Below, piece by piece: positions 25,448 to 34,748 of a stretch of DNA of 64,000 nucleotides. How positions within the stretch are numbered: position 1 is the first letter of the stretch; every line of letters begins with the position of its first letter. Origin of the DNA: Sporobacter sp963663605 (GTDB taxonomy: Bacteria > Bacillota > Clostridia > Oscillospirales > Oscillospiraceae); the NCBI GenBank assembly GCA_963663605.2, contig CAXXVF010000002.1, positions 124,001-188,000 of the forward strand, written 5' to 3'. Below the pieces are notes generated by a model. It did not search any database and was not told where the DNA came from. It saw only the letters and a list, made by a program, of their open reading frames with translations. The translations under genes were made by a program, and so were the position numbers.

Positions 25448-26552
25448 GGACAGAAAAAAAGAACGTAAAAACCTGATTATTGCGCTTGCCGCTACAATCG
25501 TTATTTTTTTGTTCTGTATTTGCTTCCGCTACAACGCGTATAACTTTGCGGACAAGTTCGTCCCGCTTCAATACCTGAAAAGCTACGCTCTGGCGATAAG
25601 GCTCTTTTTCTCAAGGCTTTTCGGCACCGGACTCTGGCCCCGGAGCGATGCTGTTATCGAAGCGTTTGGCAGTATTACATATTACGGTGCGATCGCGCAG
25701 CTGCGCATTACGCTTGTCGCCCTCATCTCGGGCGCGGCGCTGTCGATTGCCGGCGCCATATTCCAGACTGCCTATAAAAACCCTATGGCTTCCCCGAATA
25801 TTCTCGGCGCCACTGCCGGCGTGGGTATGGGCAACGTGCTCGTCGTTATGCTTTATTCCGCCGCCGCTGCGGAGTATATCTATCTGCGCTATGAGTTTTG
25901 CTATGGCTTCACGGCGCTGTGCGTCATACTCGTTCTGGTTTTAGGCAGACTGACGGGCAGCAGGGCGGAAAACTTTTCCATCCTTGAGACCGTCATGCTT
26001 GGCTGTGTGTTTTCTCAGGGCCTCAAGGTCGTGACGATGTATATCATGTTCAACCTGCCGGAGGAGGATTTGCTCCTGTACCAGGAGGTTACGCTCGGCG
26101 CCTATATGCAAACCGACGCCGTCAGTATGCTGTTATTTTTTTCGGTGATGGCGGCAGCGATACTGCCGGTTTTGTTGATGCGCTACCGTATGAATATCAT
26201 CGGACTTGACAAAATGGAGACCACCACCATCGGCGTCAGCTCGATACCGATGCGAATCGTCGGGCAGCTGTGCGGCGTCCTGATGGTGACAAGCGCAATG
26301 ATCCACTGCGGGAAAGTGGGAATGCTCTCTTTGGTGATACCGTATATCGTGCGCCGGACCGTGGGCGCAGACTTTAAAAAGGTATGCGTATACAGCGCGC
26401 TGGCCGGCGGCGCGCTGCTGATGATCTGCAGGCTCCTGACATCGTTTATCCTGCTGCTTAACGAACCCATACCGATTGTCTTCGTCGTTAATCTCATCCT
26501 GATACCCGCTTTCATGGTGATATTGGCCAGACAAAGGAGAGCCGTGATATGA
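25407..26552 (+). CDS. FecCD-family ABC transporter permease 2
   Basis: A 381-aa FecCD/BtuC-family permease forming a heterodimer with the preceding one, as in FecC/FecD. Visible motifs: LSIAGAIFQTAYKNPMASPNILGATAGVGMGN in two parts (residues ~110-140) and HCGKVGMLSLVIPYIVRRTVGAD (~296-318), the ATPase-facing loop. The GTG at 25407 is preferred because AGGGAGG lies 8 nt upstream; an earlier GTG (25398) overlaps that site. Its TGA overlaps the ATG of the ATPase gene (ATGA). Confidence 0.88.
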   Translation: MRLSKEGIRLTWVEDRKKERKNLIIALAATIVIFLFCICFRYNAYNFADKFVPLQYLKSYALAIRLFFSRLFGTGLWPRSDAVIEAFGSITYYGAIAQLRITLVALISGAALSIAGAIFQTAYKNPMASPNILGATAGVGMGNVLVVMLYSAAAAEYIYLRYEFCYGFTALCVILVLVLGRLTGSRAENFSILETVMLGCVFSQGLKVVTMYIMFNLPEEDLLLYQEVTLGAYMQTDAVSMLLFFSVMAAAILPVLLMRYRMNIIGLDKMETTTIGVSSIPMRIVGQLCGVLMVTSAMIHCGKVGMLSLVIPYIVRRTVGADFKKVCVYSALAGGALLMICRLLTSFILLLNEPIPIVFVVNLILIPAFMVILARQRRAVI

Positions 26553-27337
26553 AACTTGAACTCAGAGACCTCAGCTGCGGCTATGAGCGGAACAAGCCGG
26601 TTGTCAGTAATGTAAATATCACACTCGCTTCAGGCGACGTTTGCTGTATACTCGGGCCCAACGGCGTGGGAAAGACGACGCTTTTCAAGACAATTTTGAA
26701 TTTGCTCCGACCGCTGGCGGGACAGGTGTGCATAGATGGCGAGAACACGCGCCTTTGGAAGCCGAAGAAGCTGTCGCGGTACATGGCGTTTGTGGCGCAG
26801 GCGCACATCCCGGCTTACCCGTACCGTGTGCGTGAAGTGGTAATGATGGGACGCATGGGACAAATCGGCGTAACAGGCCGGCCTTCCCGGAAGGATTATG
26901 AGGTCTGTGAGCAGGCGCTGGAAGACGTCGGCATCCGCCATTTGCGCAACATGGTGTATACGGACATTTCCGGCGGAGAGCGGCAGCTTCTGATGATTGC
27001 CCGCGCGCTCGCGCAGCAGCCAAAGATCCTCATCATGGACGAACCCTCTGCAAATCTCGACTACGGGAACATGGTGGTTGTGATGAAGTGCATACGGGAG
27101 CTGTCGGCGCAGGGCATATGCGTCATATTCACGAGCCATATGCCGGATCAGGCTTTTATGTGCAATGCGAAGACGGCGCTTCTTATGAGGGATTCCCCCG
27201 TGATTTTCGGCCCGGCGGACGCGGTCATTATCGAGCGGAACCTCTATTGCGCATATAAAACAGATATTCAGATCCTGGAGGTCATTGGCGCTGAGGGGGA
27301 CCCCGTCAAGGTCGTGACGCCGAGATTCTCAAGATAG
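26549..27337 (+). CDS. ABC transporter ATPase, FepC/BtuD type
   Basis: A 262-aa nucleotide-binding subunit for the two FecCD permeases. Walker A GPNGVGKTT (residues ~37-45), Q-loop (FVAQAH), signature ISGGERQ (~141-147), Walker B ILIMDEPSANLD (~161-172) and H-loop (TSHMPD) are all intact. It is translationally coupled to permease 2. The operon continues without a gap to the MoxR gene (17 nt). Confidence 0.93.
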   Translation: MKLELRDLSCGYERNKPVVSNVNITLASGDVCCILGPNGVGKTTLFKTILNLLRPLAGQVCIDGENTRLWKPKKLSRYMAFVAQAHIPAYPYRVREVVMMGRMGQIGVTGRPSRKDYEVCEQALEDVGIRHLRNMVYTDISGGERQLLMIARALAQQPKILIMDEPSANLDYGNMVVVMKCIRELSAQGICVIFTSHMPDQAFMCNAKTALLMRDSPVIFGPADAVIIERNLYCAYKTDIQILEVIGAEGDPVKVVTPRFSR

Positions 27338-27354
27338 ACGAAACGGAGAAAAGC

Positions 27355-28356
27355 ATGGATAAGATATACAGTCTTGAAAAGGAAGTTTTGGAGTATGAAG
27401 TCATCCCAGATGAAACGGCAAAAGCCGACAGCGGGATCATAGCCGGAATCATATCTAATATTGAGACGGTCATAAAAGGCAAGAACAAACAGGTGGAGCT
27501 CGTGGTGCTGTGTATGCTGGCGGAAGGCCATGTGCTTATCGAGGATATCCCCGGCGTCGGCAAGACCAGCCTTGTGTCCGCTTTGGCAAAGACCATAGAC
27601 TGCGGCAACAAACGCGTACAGTTTACGCCGGACCTTATGCCGTCCGATATCAGCGGATTTTCGATTTACAACCAGAAAAGCGGTGAGTTTGAATTCCGTC
27701 CCGGCGCGGCGATGAGCAATATCGTCCTTGCCGACGAGATAAACCGCGCCTCGGCGAAAACCCAGTCGGCGATGCTTGAAATCATGGAGGAGCGGCAGGT
27801 GACCGTCGACGGCTGCACATACCGGATGAACGCGCCGTTTATGGTGCTGGCTACGCAGAACCCCATCGACTCTCTGGGCACCTATCAGCTCCCCGAGGCG
27901 CAGATCGACCGCTTTATGATCAAAATCTCTCTCGGCTATCCCGATTTTGAAGACGAACTGGCAGTTGTGCTCGCAGGAAGAAAGGCTAAGCAGGATATAA
28001 GCTGCGTCACAAACGCCGAAATAATGAACCGGCTTATTTCCGACTGTGAGCATGTCAGGGTGGACAAGCTCGTCGGGTCCTACATCGTGCGTATCGTTGA
28101 AGCCACCCGCACAAACGCCGATGTAAAGCTCGGCGCGTCCCCGCGCGGCAGTATCGCGCTGTACAGCATGGCCAGGGCCTATGCGCTGTCAAAAGGCAGA
28201 AATTATGTAATACCGGACGACGTGAAATATCTGGCCCCTTACGTTCTGGCGCACCGACTTATGCTCACGCACGGCGCTAAGACCGAAAAAAAAGATCCCG
28301 GAGAAATCATCAGAACAGTCGTAAGCCGGGTAGTCGTGCCTGTTGAGAAGAAATGA
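27355..28356 (+). CDS. MoxR-family AAA+ ATPase
   Basis: A 333-aa AAA+ chaperone-like ATPase. Walker A IPGVGKTSL (residues ~66-74), Walker B VLADEINRASAK (~123-134), sensor-1 LATQNP (~168-173) and an arginine-finger region are present. MoxR proteins work with DUF58 (VWA-like) partners to mature or regulate protein complexes, often cell-envelope or metal-dependent ones. Its TGA overlaps the ATG of the DUF58 gene. Finding it inside a metal-chelate uptake operon is unusual and suggests assembly of a complex involved in ligand capture. Confidence 0.92.
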   Translation: MDKIYSLEKEVLEYEVIPDETAKADSGIIAGIISNIETVIKGKNKQVELVVLCMLAEGHVLIEDIPGVGKTSLVSALAKTIDCGNKRVQFTPDLMPSDISGFSIYNQKSGEFEFRPGAAMSNIVLADEINRASAKTQSAMLEIMEERQVTVDGCTYRMNAPFMVLATQNPIDSLGTYQLPEAQIDRFMIKISLGYPDFEDELAVVLAGRKAKQDISCVTNAEIMNRLISDCEHVRVDKLVGSYIVRIVEATRTNADVKLGASPRGSIALYSMARAYALSKGRNYVIPDDVKYLAPYVLAHRLMLTHGAKTEKKDPGEIIRTVVSRVVVPVEKK

Positions 28357-29597
28357 GCAGTGTGAAGGATTTGCTGAAAAAAACCCTTGGCATTACGGGC
28401 GCTGCAATTCTGTGGCTGCTGGTTTTTGCCGTGGCGGCGCTGCCGGCGGTATTCACCGGCTCCGTCTACGGGTATCTGCCCGTTTTAATGCTGGCTGTGC
28501 TGCTCCTTATTTCCCTTGGATGCCTTTTCTGGCTGAAAAAGCACATTTCAGTCGAAACGGACCTCGCCAATGTCCAATGTGTGCGCGGCGGCAGCGTCAA
28601 TATAGGTTTGCGGCTGATTAACGGCTCGCGCCTGTTTTTCCCCAGGGCAAACGCGATCCTTCGCATCACAGATCTCTTCGGCGGAAACGACAGCGTCCGG
28701 CGCATTTGCTTTTCTATGGCGGGGCGGGAAAAGATAGATTTCGGCTTTGACATGGATATGCCTCATATCGGGATGTATTCCGTCGGCCTGGAGCAGGTGG
28801 AGATATTTGATTTCTTCGGCGTGTTCCGGTGCAAAGTACCGCTGTCCGGGCACGCAACGGCCTTCGTAACGCCGAAGCTGAGGCCCATGGATGAATTGCA
28901 TCTGTCCGACGACGTTCTCGCGGAGGCCGACACGGATACGCGCATCACCGTTGTCGGCGGAACGGACTATACCGGCGTGCGTGAATACGCAATCGGCGAC
29001 CCCATGAAGCAGATACACTGGAAGCTTTCCGCCCATTCAAGGGCATATGTGACAAAGATACAGGAAAGTGCGCGCCAGCAGGAATTCGTGGTGATACTGG
29101 ACTTCGCCGCAGACGCCTGCGGTGATATAGAGCAGCTGATGGATATTAACGACTGCCTCATAGAGACCGCGCTTTCACTTCTTGAGGACATATCCAGACA
29201 CGACGCGGGCTTTGCCCTGCTTTACTGCGACAGAAACGGCAGCGTCGTGAGAACGGCGGCAACAGGAAGGGACAACACGATCGATCTCATCAGGTCCTTC
29301 TCTGTCATAACGCCGCAGCCGGACAGCGAATACCCGGACGCCTGCCGAATACTGCAGCAGGAGGGTCAGATGGCAAACCGGAGCACCAACGCCGTCGTTG
29401 TAACCTCCCGTGTAACGCCGGAGCTGCTGCAGGAGATGCAGCGGGTCAAGCGGCAAAAACGCAGTCCGGAGCTGTATCTTGTTGTGCCGGCAATATGGAG
29501 CAGCAGAGAGCTTGAAAAGGCCGCCGCTCCGCTCAGGCAGCTGGAAGATATGGACATACCCTATTATCTGATCCCCACGTCCGAAAACCTGAAGTAG
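28353..29597 (+). CDS. DUF58 family protein
   Basis: A 414-aa protein with two N-terminal membrane helices (residues ~10-65) and a DUF58 domain, shown by YTGVREYAIGDPMKQIHWKLSAHS split around residues 207-230, the family hallmark. A von-Willebrand-A-like fold follows (VVILDFAAD ... ). Partner of the MoxR ATPase, to which it is translationally coupled by ATGA. The usual MoxR-DUF58-transglutaminase triad is conserved here, except that the third member lacks the transglutaminase domain. Confidence 0.9.
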   Translation: MSSVKDLLKKTLGITGAAILWLLVFAVAALPAVFTGSVYGYLPVLMLAVLLLISLGCLFWLKKHISVETDLANVQCVRGGSVNIGLRLINGSRLFFPRANAILRITDLFGGNDSVRRICFSMAGREKIDFGFDMDMPHIGMYSVGLEQVEIFDFFGVFRCKVPLSGHATAFVTPKLRPMDELHLSDDVLAEADTDTRITVVGGTDYTGVREYAIGDPMKQIHWKLSAHSRAYVTKIQESARQQEFVVILDFAADACGDIEQLMDINDCLIETALSLLEDISRHDAGFALLYCDRNGSVVRTAATGRDNTIDLIRSFSVITPQPDSEYPDACRILQQEGQMANRSTNAVVVTSRVTPELLQEMQRVKRQKRSPELYLVVPAIWSSRELEKAAAPLRQLEDMDIPYYLIPTSENLK

Positions 29598-29628
29598 GGA
29601 CCGATCACCGACAAAGGAGGCATAAAGC

Positions 29629-30939
29629 ATGCGGCAATACATAAAAAAGCGCTTCGCCGAATGGCTTTTATGCCTTGTCATGGCCGCGTGCATGACACAA
29701 GCCGTATGTTCCGGGTTCGTTTTGGAAGAAGGGGCATACTTCGGCGCTGTCGTGGTATTCGCCCTCAGCGCCGTTTTGCAGGCCCTGCTGCAGCTTATCA
29801 GCTATCGCAGGCGCTTTGTGGTGATCGGCATAACAGCAGGCGTGCTGCTCGCGACGGCAGCCGTCGTTACGATCAAAACAACGCAGCCCTTTTCCGATAA
29901 CGGCGACAGCAGCTTCATTTTTGCCCTGATACTTTTTTCGGCGTCGCTTTTAGTGTTCCTGCTGACGCGGACGAGAGCGGGCACGGCCGCCCTGTTTCTT
30001 CTGGGCACGTTAACCTGCACGGGGGCGTATTTCCTGCAATTTCCGATAATGCTATGGAGCTTCCTGTTGTTTGAGATCGCGGTGTTTATAATGTTTTTCC
30101 TGCGTGTGTATACGGCTTCGCTGCTCAAAGCGGATATAGGCAAGGCGCGGACAGGGGCGTATATGCTTCAGACGGGCGCAGTATGTCTGGCCGCTTTTGT
30201 TATGGCCGGCGGGATGTATTTCGGCGTGGTACGCCCTTTGGACCCGCCGACGCAGGGGCTTAAACTTATCACGCGGCTGCAGTCTATGCCGCTTATTCAG
30301 GTGCTGGGCGTATCGGACACAAAAGTGATATTTGATTCCGAGCTGGAATCTCAGCAGACGCCGGACACTGCGGAATTAACCAGTGACACCGGAAAAGAGC
30401 AAAATGAGTCTATCGGGGAAGCGCCCCCGCAGACCCAATCGCAAAATGACGGCATTAGCCTGCCGGAATATTTATCGGATGTTCAGCAGGCGCTCGATAC
30501 TGTGAACTACGGCCTTCTGCAAACGCGCCGTGTCTGGCTGCTTCTTTTTATCCCGCTGATGATCACCGGTTTGTTTGTCCTCAGATTATTTATCAGGAAG
30601 CGCTGGCATTTGCGGATACAGAGCCTGCCGAAGGAGGACGCGGCGGCAAATTATTACAGTTTATTCCTCAGATGCTTCAAACGTCTGGGCATACAGAGCC
30701 ATAGCTGCCATACCCTGCGGGAATATGCTGAAAACAACGAGATGCAGATGCAGGCGTTCTCTGCACAGGATGTGTGCTTTGCCGCGCTGACGGGTACTTA
30801 CGAAAAAATAGTTTATGGCGGCGGCAGTATTTCCGCAAAGGACTACGAGCAGTTTGAAACTTATTACGGCAGCTTTTATAAAAACCTGCGCCGAGAACTC
30901 GGCAGTTTGAAATACTGCCTGCGCATATTCCAATTCTGA
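29629..30939 (+). CDS. Polytopic membrane protein with C-terminal DUF4129-like domain
   Basis: A 436-aa protein with about six helices in residues 10-200, an extracytoplasmic Gln/Glu/Ser-rich loop (~245-300), a further helix (VWLLLFIPLMITGLFVL, ~305-321) and a cytoplasmic tail with a DUF4129-like pattern (FLRCFKRLGIQSHSCHTLREYAE). In position and outer architecture it is the TgpA-like third partner of MoxR and DUF58, but the transglutaminase core between the helix blocks is missing. Function unknown; a scaffold for the complex is inferred. Confidence 0.7.
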   Translation: MRQYIKKRFAEWLLCLVMAACMTQAVCSGFVLEEGAYFGAVVVFALSAVLQALLQLISYRRRFVVIGITAGVLLATAAVVTIKTTQPFSDNGDSSFIFALILFSASLLVFLLTRTRAGTAALFLLGTLTCTGAYFLQFPIMLWSFLLFEIAVFIMFFLRVYTASLLKADIGKARTGAYMLQTGAVCLAAFVMAGGMYFGVVRPLDPPTQGLKLITRLQSMPLIQVLGVSDTKVIFDSELESQQTPDTAELTSDTGKEQNESIGEAPPQTQSQNDGISLPEYLSDVQQALDTVNYGLLQTRRVWLLLFIPLMITGLFVLRLFIRKRWHLRIQSLPKEDAAANYYSLFLRCFKRLGIQSHSCHTLREYAENNEMQMQAFSAQDVCFAALTGTYEKIVYGGGSISAKDYEQFETYYGSFYKNLRRELGSLKYCLRIFQF

Positions 30940-30988
30940 TGTAAATGCAGAAATGCTTTTATTAATAAATAAAAAAGGAGAAACGATC

Positions 30989-32899
30989 ATGAAACTACAG
31001 AACAAACCGAAAAAAACGCTGTCACTGCTCATCGCAATTATCATGCTGATGGCATTGACGATCCCGTCTTACGCAGTCAACTCTGAAAACGGTACTATAA
31101 GCGATGACGTCACAGGCTATACCTACACGGCGCCCACCCAGCCCATAACAGTGGACGACAATGTCATAACCGCCACCGCCCACCGTGCGGCCACGCCCGT
31201 GCTTGGCATGCTTGGTGTTAATGCCGTCTCCGGCTTCGGTATGATCAACGGAGGCGCGCCCTCCGATCTTGAAACTGCCGAGCAGTGTCCCGCTCTGGGC
31301 GTGTGGGGAACGTCTCTGAATGAAAGCCCCGACCCCTATTACTGGAACTACTTCTATAATTTCTATGCCGCTGAAAACGACCTGGAGGTATCCTCCGACG
31401 CCCTGCGCAACAGCGATGTCAGAGCCAGCCCCATGATGGCCGACACAAACCTGCTTGAGGAATACGGGAACATTTCCGTTTCTCTTTCCACCCGCCCTGA
31501 CATCGCGGTAGGCTGCTCCACAGAAAGATCCGGCGCGGACACCGACGGCTACAATGATCAGCTGGCCACAATAAACGCCTTTACCTCCGACAGCCCCTAT
31601 TATCAGGAAGGCGACGAGACCTATTCGCCCAAGCTCGTCAGCTATCAGACCACATACATCAAGCAGATGATTGAGTCCGTCAAGCGCATTGCCGACGCCG
31701 TCACCGCGGTGGAAGACGAGACGGGAAAAACCACCCGTTACGGCGACGTCCAGACAATAGCCGGCGACTATGAGAAGTATGTCTACGGTATCATCTCCTA
31801 TGTCCAGGAAGAGCTTGCAGCAAAGGATGCAGCGCAAAAAACCGTCGCCGTTCTGACCGCCATCAATGAGGACGGCACCTACACCGTCGCCGACAGCCTC
31901 TCCACCAGCTCGACCTCTCTGGTGCGCGCATACGAGTACTGCATGTGCGTTTCCGACAGCTTAACCGACACCTATGGCACAACCCTCACCCTCGACCAGC
32001 TGCTTGAGGCGGACGCTATCGTTACCATCAACAACACGAATATTACCAGAACACAGCTTCTTGAGTCCTTCGGCGACAATACCTATGACGGCATGATTAT
32101 TTCCAATACCCCTGCAACGCTCTACGGTATGACCATGAACTCCGTCGAGAACGCGATGGGTTATGCCTATATCATCGGCAGCCTCTATTGCGACGTCATC
32201 GATATCAGCCCCGTTGAGCTCTGCGCATACTTCTATCAGCATTTCCTCCATATCAGCGATATGGACGGCATCGAGCAGGTCGTGCTCACGAACTTCTCGG
32301 AAACCATTCTTCCCGAGGGTGTCAGCGCGACTCTGCCTTCAGACTACAGCGCGGCCAAGATAGAAGCCGAGCTGCTTAAGGGCATGCAGTACTATGTCGC
32401 CAACACCGCCCAATTCGGCACGGACGAGTGCGCGCTCATCGGACTGGACAGCTGGGTAGTGAGCTACGGCAGCGGCATCGGCTCCGATTACACGCCCGCC
32501 TGCACAAGCTCCGCACAGAGCTTTGCGCTCAACGGCGAAGCCGTTACCCCCGAAGCGTACAACATAGACGGCAACAACTATGTCAAGCTCCGTGACATGG
32601 CGGCCCTGCTTACCGGCACCGCTGCGGCCTTCGATATCAGCGTCGACGGTCTTGAAGTCTATATTGAAATCGGCGGTACATATGTGCCTGTCGGCGGTGA
32701 ACTTACCGCAGGCACAGACAAATCCGCCTCCTGCGTATACAGCGCATGGACGCTGTTTGTAGACGGCGCGGAAGTCCCCTGCATGGTCTACAATATCGGC
32801 GGCAACAACTATTACAAGCTCCGTGACCTTGGCGCCGCTTTGGGCCTTGAGATCGGATATGACGCTGCAACAAGCACTGTGACCATCACAGTACAGTAA
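30989..32899 (+). CDS. Secreted binding-protein-like protein with C-terminal stalk (copper-amine-oxidase-N-like) domain
   Basis: A 636-aa exported protein; signal peptide (LLIAIIMLMALTIPSYAVN) cleaved near residue 32, no lipobox. Residues ~50-500 appear related to FecB/BtuF-type substrate-binding proteins (NISVSLSTRPDIAVGCSTE; KMIESVKRIADAV-like helix linker; Cys-containing strand region), though divergent. The C-terminal ~125 residues contain paired repeats (YNIDGNNYVKLRDMAALLTG and YNIGGNNYYKLRDLGAALGL) typical of the 'stalk' or copper amine oxidase N-terminal-like domain found on Firmicutes surface proteins. ATG 30989 has an AAAGGAG site. Probably holds the ligand outside the cell for the FecCD transporter. 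Confidence 0.7.
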   Translation: MKLQNKPKKTLSLLIAIIMLMALTIPSYAVNSENGTISDDVTGYTYTAPTQPITVDDNVITATAHRAATPVLGMLGVNAVSGFGMINGGAPSDLETAEQCPALGVWGTSLNESPDPYYWNYFYNFYAAENDLEVSSDALRNSDVRASPMMADTNLLEEYGNISVSLSTRPDIAVGCSTERSGADTDGYNDQLATINAFTSDSPYYQEGDETYSPKLVSYQTTYIKQMIESVKRIADAVTAVEDETGKTTRYGDVQTIAGDYEKYVYGIISYVQEELAAKDAAQKTVAVLTAINEDGTYTVADSLSTSSTSLVRAYEYCMCVSDSLTDTYGTTLTLDQLLEADAIVTINNTNITRTQLLESFGDNTYDGMIISNTPATLYGMTMNSVENAMGYAYIIGSLYCDVIDISPVELCAYFYQHFLHISDMDGIEQVVLTNFSETILPEGVSATLPSDYSAAKIEAELLKGMQYYVANTAQFGTDECALIGLDSWVVSYGSGIGSDYTPACTSSAQSFALNGEAVTPEAYNIDGNNYVKLRDMAALLTGTAAAFDISVDGLEVYIEIGGTYVPVGGELTAGTDKSASCVYSAWTLFVDGAEVPCMVYNIGGNNYYKLRDLGAALGLEIGYDAATSTVTITVQ

Positions 32900-33016
32900 A
32901 GCATGGCAATTCCGGGCGGCTTCGGCCGCCCGGAAAACCGGTATGCTGTGGAATGGGCACTTACATGGTACCTGTTCCACAGTTTATCGGCGCTATTGAA
33001 GGCAAGGTGAATTCTG

Positions 33017-34735
33017 ATGAGAGTTAAGGCGCGTTTTTGTTTTTTTACAGTAATGATTTTATCCTTCAGCCTGCTGTTGGGCGGATGCCGCAGCAGCCCT
33101 GTGCTCGAGCAGATAATATATATGCAGGAGGCTGAGGAGCCGGCGCCCGAGGAGGAGATGCTCGATCCCGGGGACGCGGGCCGGGAGGACGAACAGTTCG
33201 ACAATAAGCCGGAGGACGAAGCGGAGACCCAGCGCGATACCGAAGCGGAGCAGGGCCTTGAGGGCGAAGCGGACGAAGCGGAAGAAGCGGCCGAAGCCGA
33301 CCACAGCGAAGAGACGCAGGACGATTTTGAAACGTCGGCCGCCCCGTCGCAGACGACCGAAAACCAGAACGCGGATACGCCTGAAAGCACGCCCGAACCG
33401 CCGGTAAACGAACAGACTGAGGCGGACCCGCCGGAAGACGCCGACGGCAGCGATCCGGAGGGCGAAGGCGATGATGATGAAAGCGGCGAAGCTGCCGCCG
33501 GGGAAAGCGCCGGCGGGGATGCCGGAACGGGCAGGCAGATCGTTGACGCTGAGGGAAGGGCAGTGGACATCCCGGAAAACGTAGAAACAGTCACGGCGAC
33601 CGGCGCGGCGGCCCAGTTCGTCGGGCTTATCGGCGGCGAAAACAGGCTCGTTGCGGCGGACAGCGGCATTCTTTCCTCCGCGCTGGCGGTACAGGTGTTT
33701 CCCGAGCTGACGGGTATACCTGCGTGGTGGCCGGATGACGCGGACAAGCCAATCTCGCCGGAGAACTTTGAAGCACTCATCGCCGCGCACCCGGACGTGT
33801 GCTTTGAGCAGAGCGGCGATAACACATTCACCAATTCACAAGTGCTGCAGCTTGAAGAAGCGGGCATAAGCTATTTTGTGCTGCCCGGACTATCGTCTGT
33901 GGACAATCTGAAGCAGATGGTGTCCCTTGTCGCCGAGGTGCTGGGCGGCGAAGCTGCGGATAAAGCGGCGGCCTATATCGGCTGGGTGGACGATTTGTTA
34001 GGCGATGTGAGCGGGAAAACAGCCGGTACGGATTTTACGAGCCTGTATATAGCCGACTGGGACAGTGAGGCAAGCTACCAGCTTTCCGACACGGCGGGGG
34101 TAATCGAGCCCTACGGCAGCGGTCTTGCCGTGGCCTATTCACCGCTGAAAAACCAGCTTATGAGCGCCTTTATGACGGCCGCCCACGTAACAAATGAATC
34201 CACGCGCATATGCGGTATGCACCGGGACAGCAATTACGTTTACGTGACGCCAATGTTTCACCAGTTCAGCGCCGTCGTTTCCGGCAGCAGGGCGGCCTTC
34301 TACTCCGGCGCCGGTGAATATGGCTCTGCGTATGACCTTTTCGTAACCCGGCTGACGGGGGAATCCACCTATATTCAGTTGGGCAGCAGTCAGTTTCCTG
34401 CCGTGATTGCTTCGTCCGACGGCGTCCGGGAAAAGATCGAAAACGATTATTTCTGGGAATACAGGCAGAGCGACGCCAACGGCTATGTGAATATAGACGG
34501 TGAAAGCTTTTATCGCGGCGTGTGCGGCGAATATGATATATATATAAATCCCTGCGGTATGTGCAGCTGGGCGGAAGGCGGGCTGGAGTCCCCGCTGGAG
34601 GCCTGTTGGATCGCGTATAAATTCAGCGGTACATACACGTTGGACGAGGTGAAAGAGAAAACAGCCGAATTCTACACTGAGTTTCTCGGCGTTGCGCTTT
34701 CAGATGAGCAGCTGAAAAACATATTTGGGGAATAG
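33017..34735 (+). CDS. FecB/BtuF-type solute-binding lipoprotein
   Basis: A 572-aa exported lipoprotein (lipobox LLLGGC, Cys-24). Residues ~35-175 are a low-complexity, Glu/Asp/Ala-rich linker. The rest is a class III periplasmic-binding protein like those for siderophores and cobalamin: GRQIVDAEGRAVDIPENVETVTATG at the front (read as residues ~175-200 in two parts), a long inter-lobe helix around SVDNLKQMVSLVAEVLGGE, and the closing TLDEVKEKTAEFYTEFLG. It is the second secreted binding protein in this operon and ends 13 nt before the fusion protein. Ligand unknown. Confidence 0.85.
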   Translation: MRVKARFCFFTVMILSFSLLLGGCRSSPVLEQIIYMQEAEEPAPEEEMLDPGDAGREDEQFDNKPEDEAETQRDTEAEQGLEGEADEAEEAAEADHSEETQDDFETSAAPSQTTENQNADTPESTPEPPVNEQTEADPPEDADGSDPEGEGDDDESGEAAAGESAGGDAGTGRQIVDAEGRAVDIPENVETVTATGAAAQFVGLIGGENRLVAADSGILSSALAVQVFPELTGIPAWWPDDADKPISPENFEALIAAHPDVCFEQSGDNTFTNSQVLQLEEAGISYFVLPGLSSVDNLKQMVSLVAEVLGGEAADKAAAYIGWVDDLLGDVSGKTAGTDFTSLYIADWDSEASYQLSDTAGVIEPYGSGLAVAYSPLKNQLMSAFMTAAHVTNESTRICGMHRDSNYVYVTPMFHQFSAVVSGSRAAFYSGAGEYGSAYDLFVTRLTGESTYIQLGSSQFPAVIASSDGVREKIENDYFWEYRQSDANGYVNIDGESFYRGVCGEYDIYINPCGMCSWAEGGLESPLEACWIAYKFSGTYTLDEVKEKTAEFYTEFLGVALSDEQLKNIFGE

Positions 34736-34748
34736 AAAAGGAGAACAA

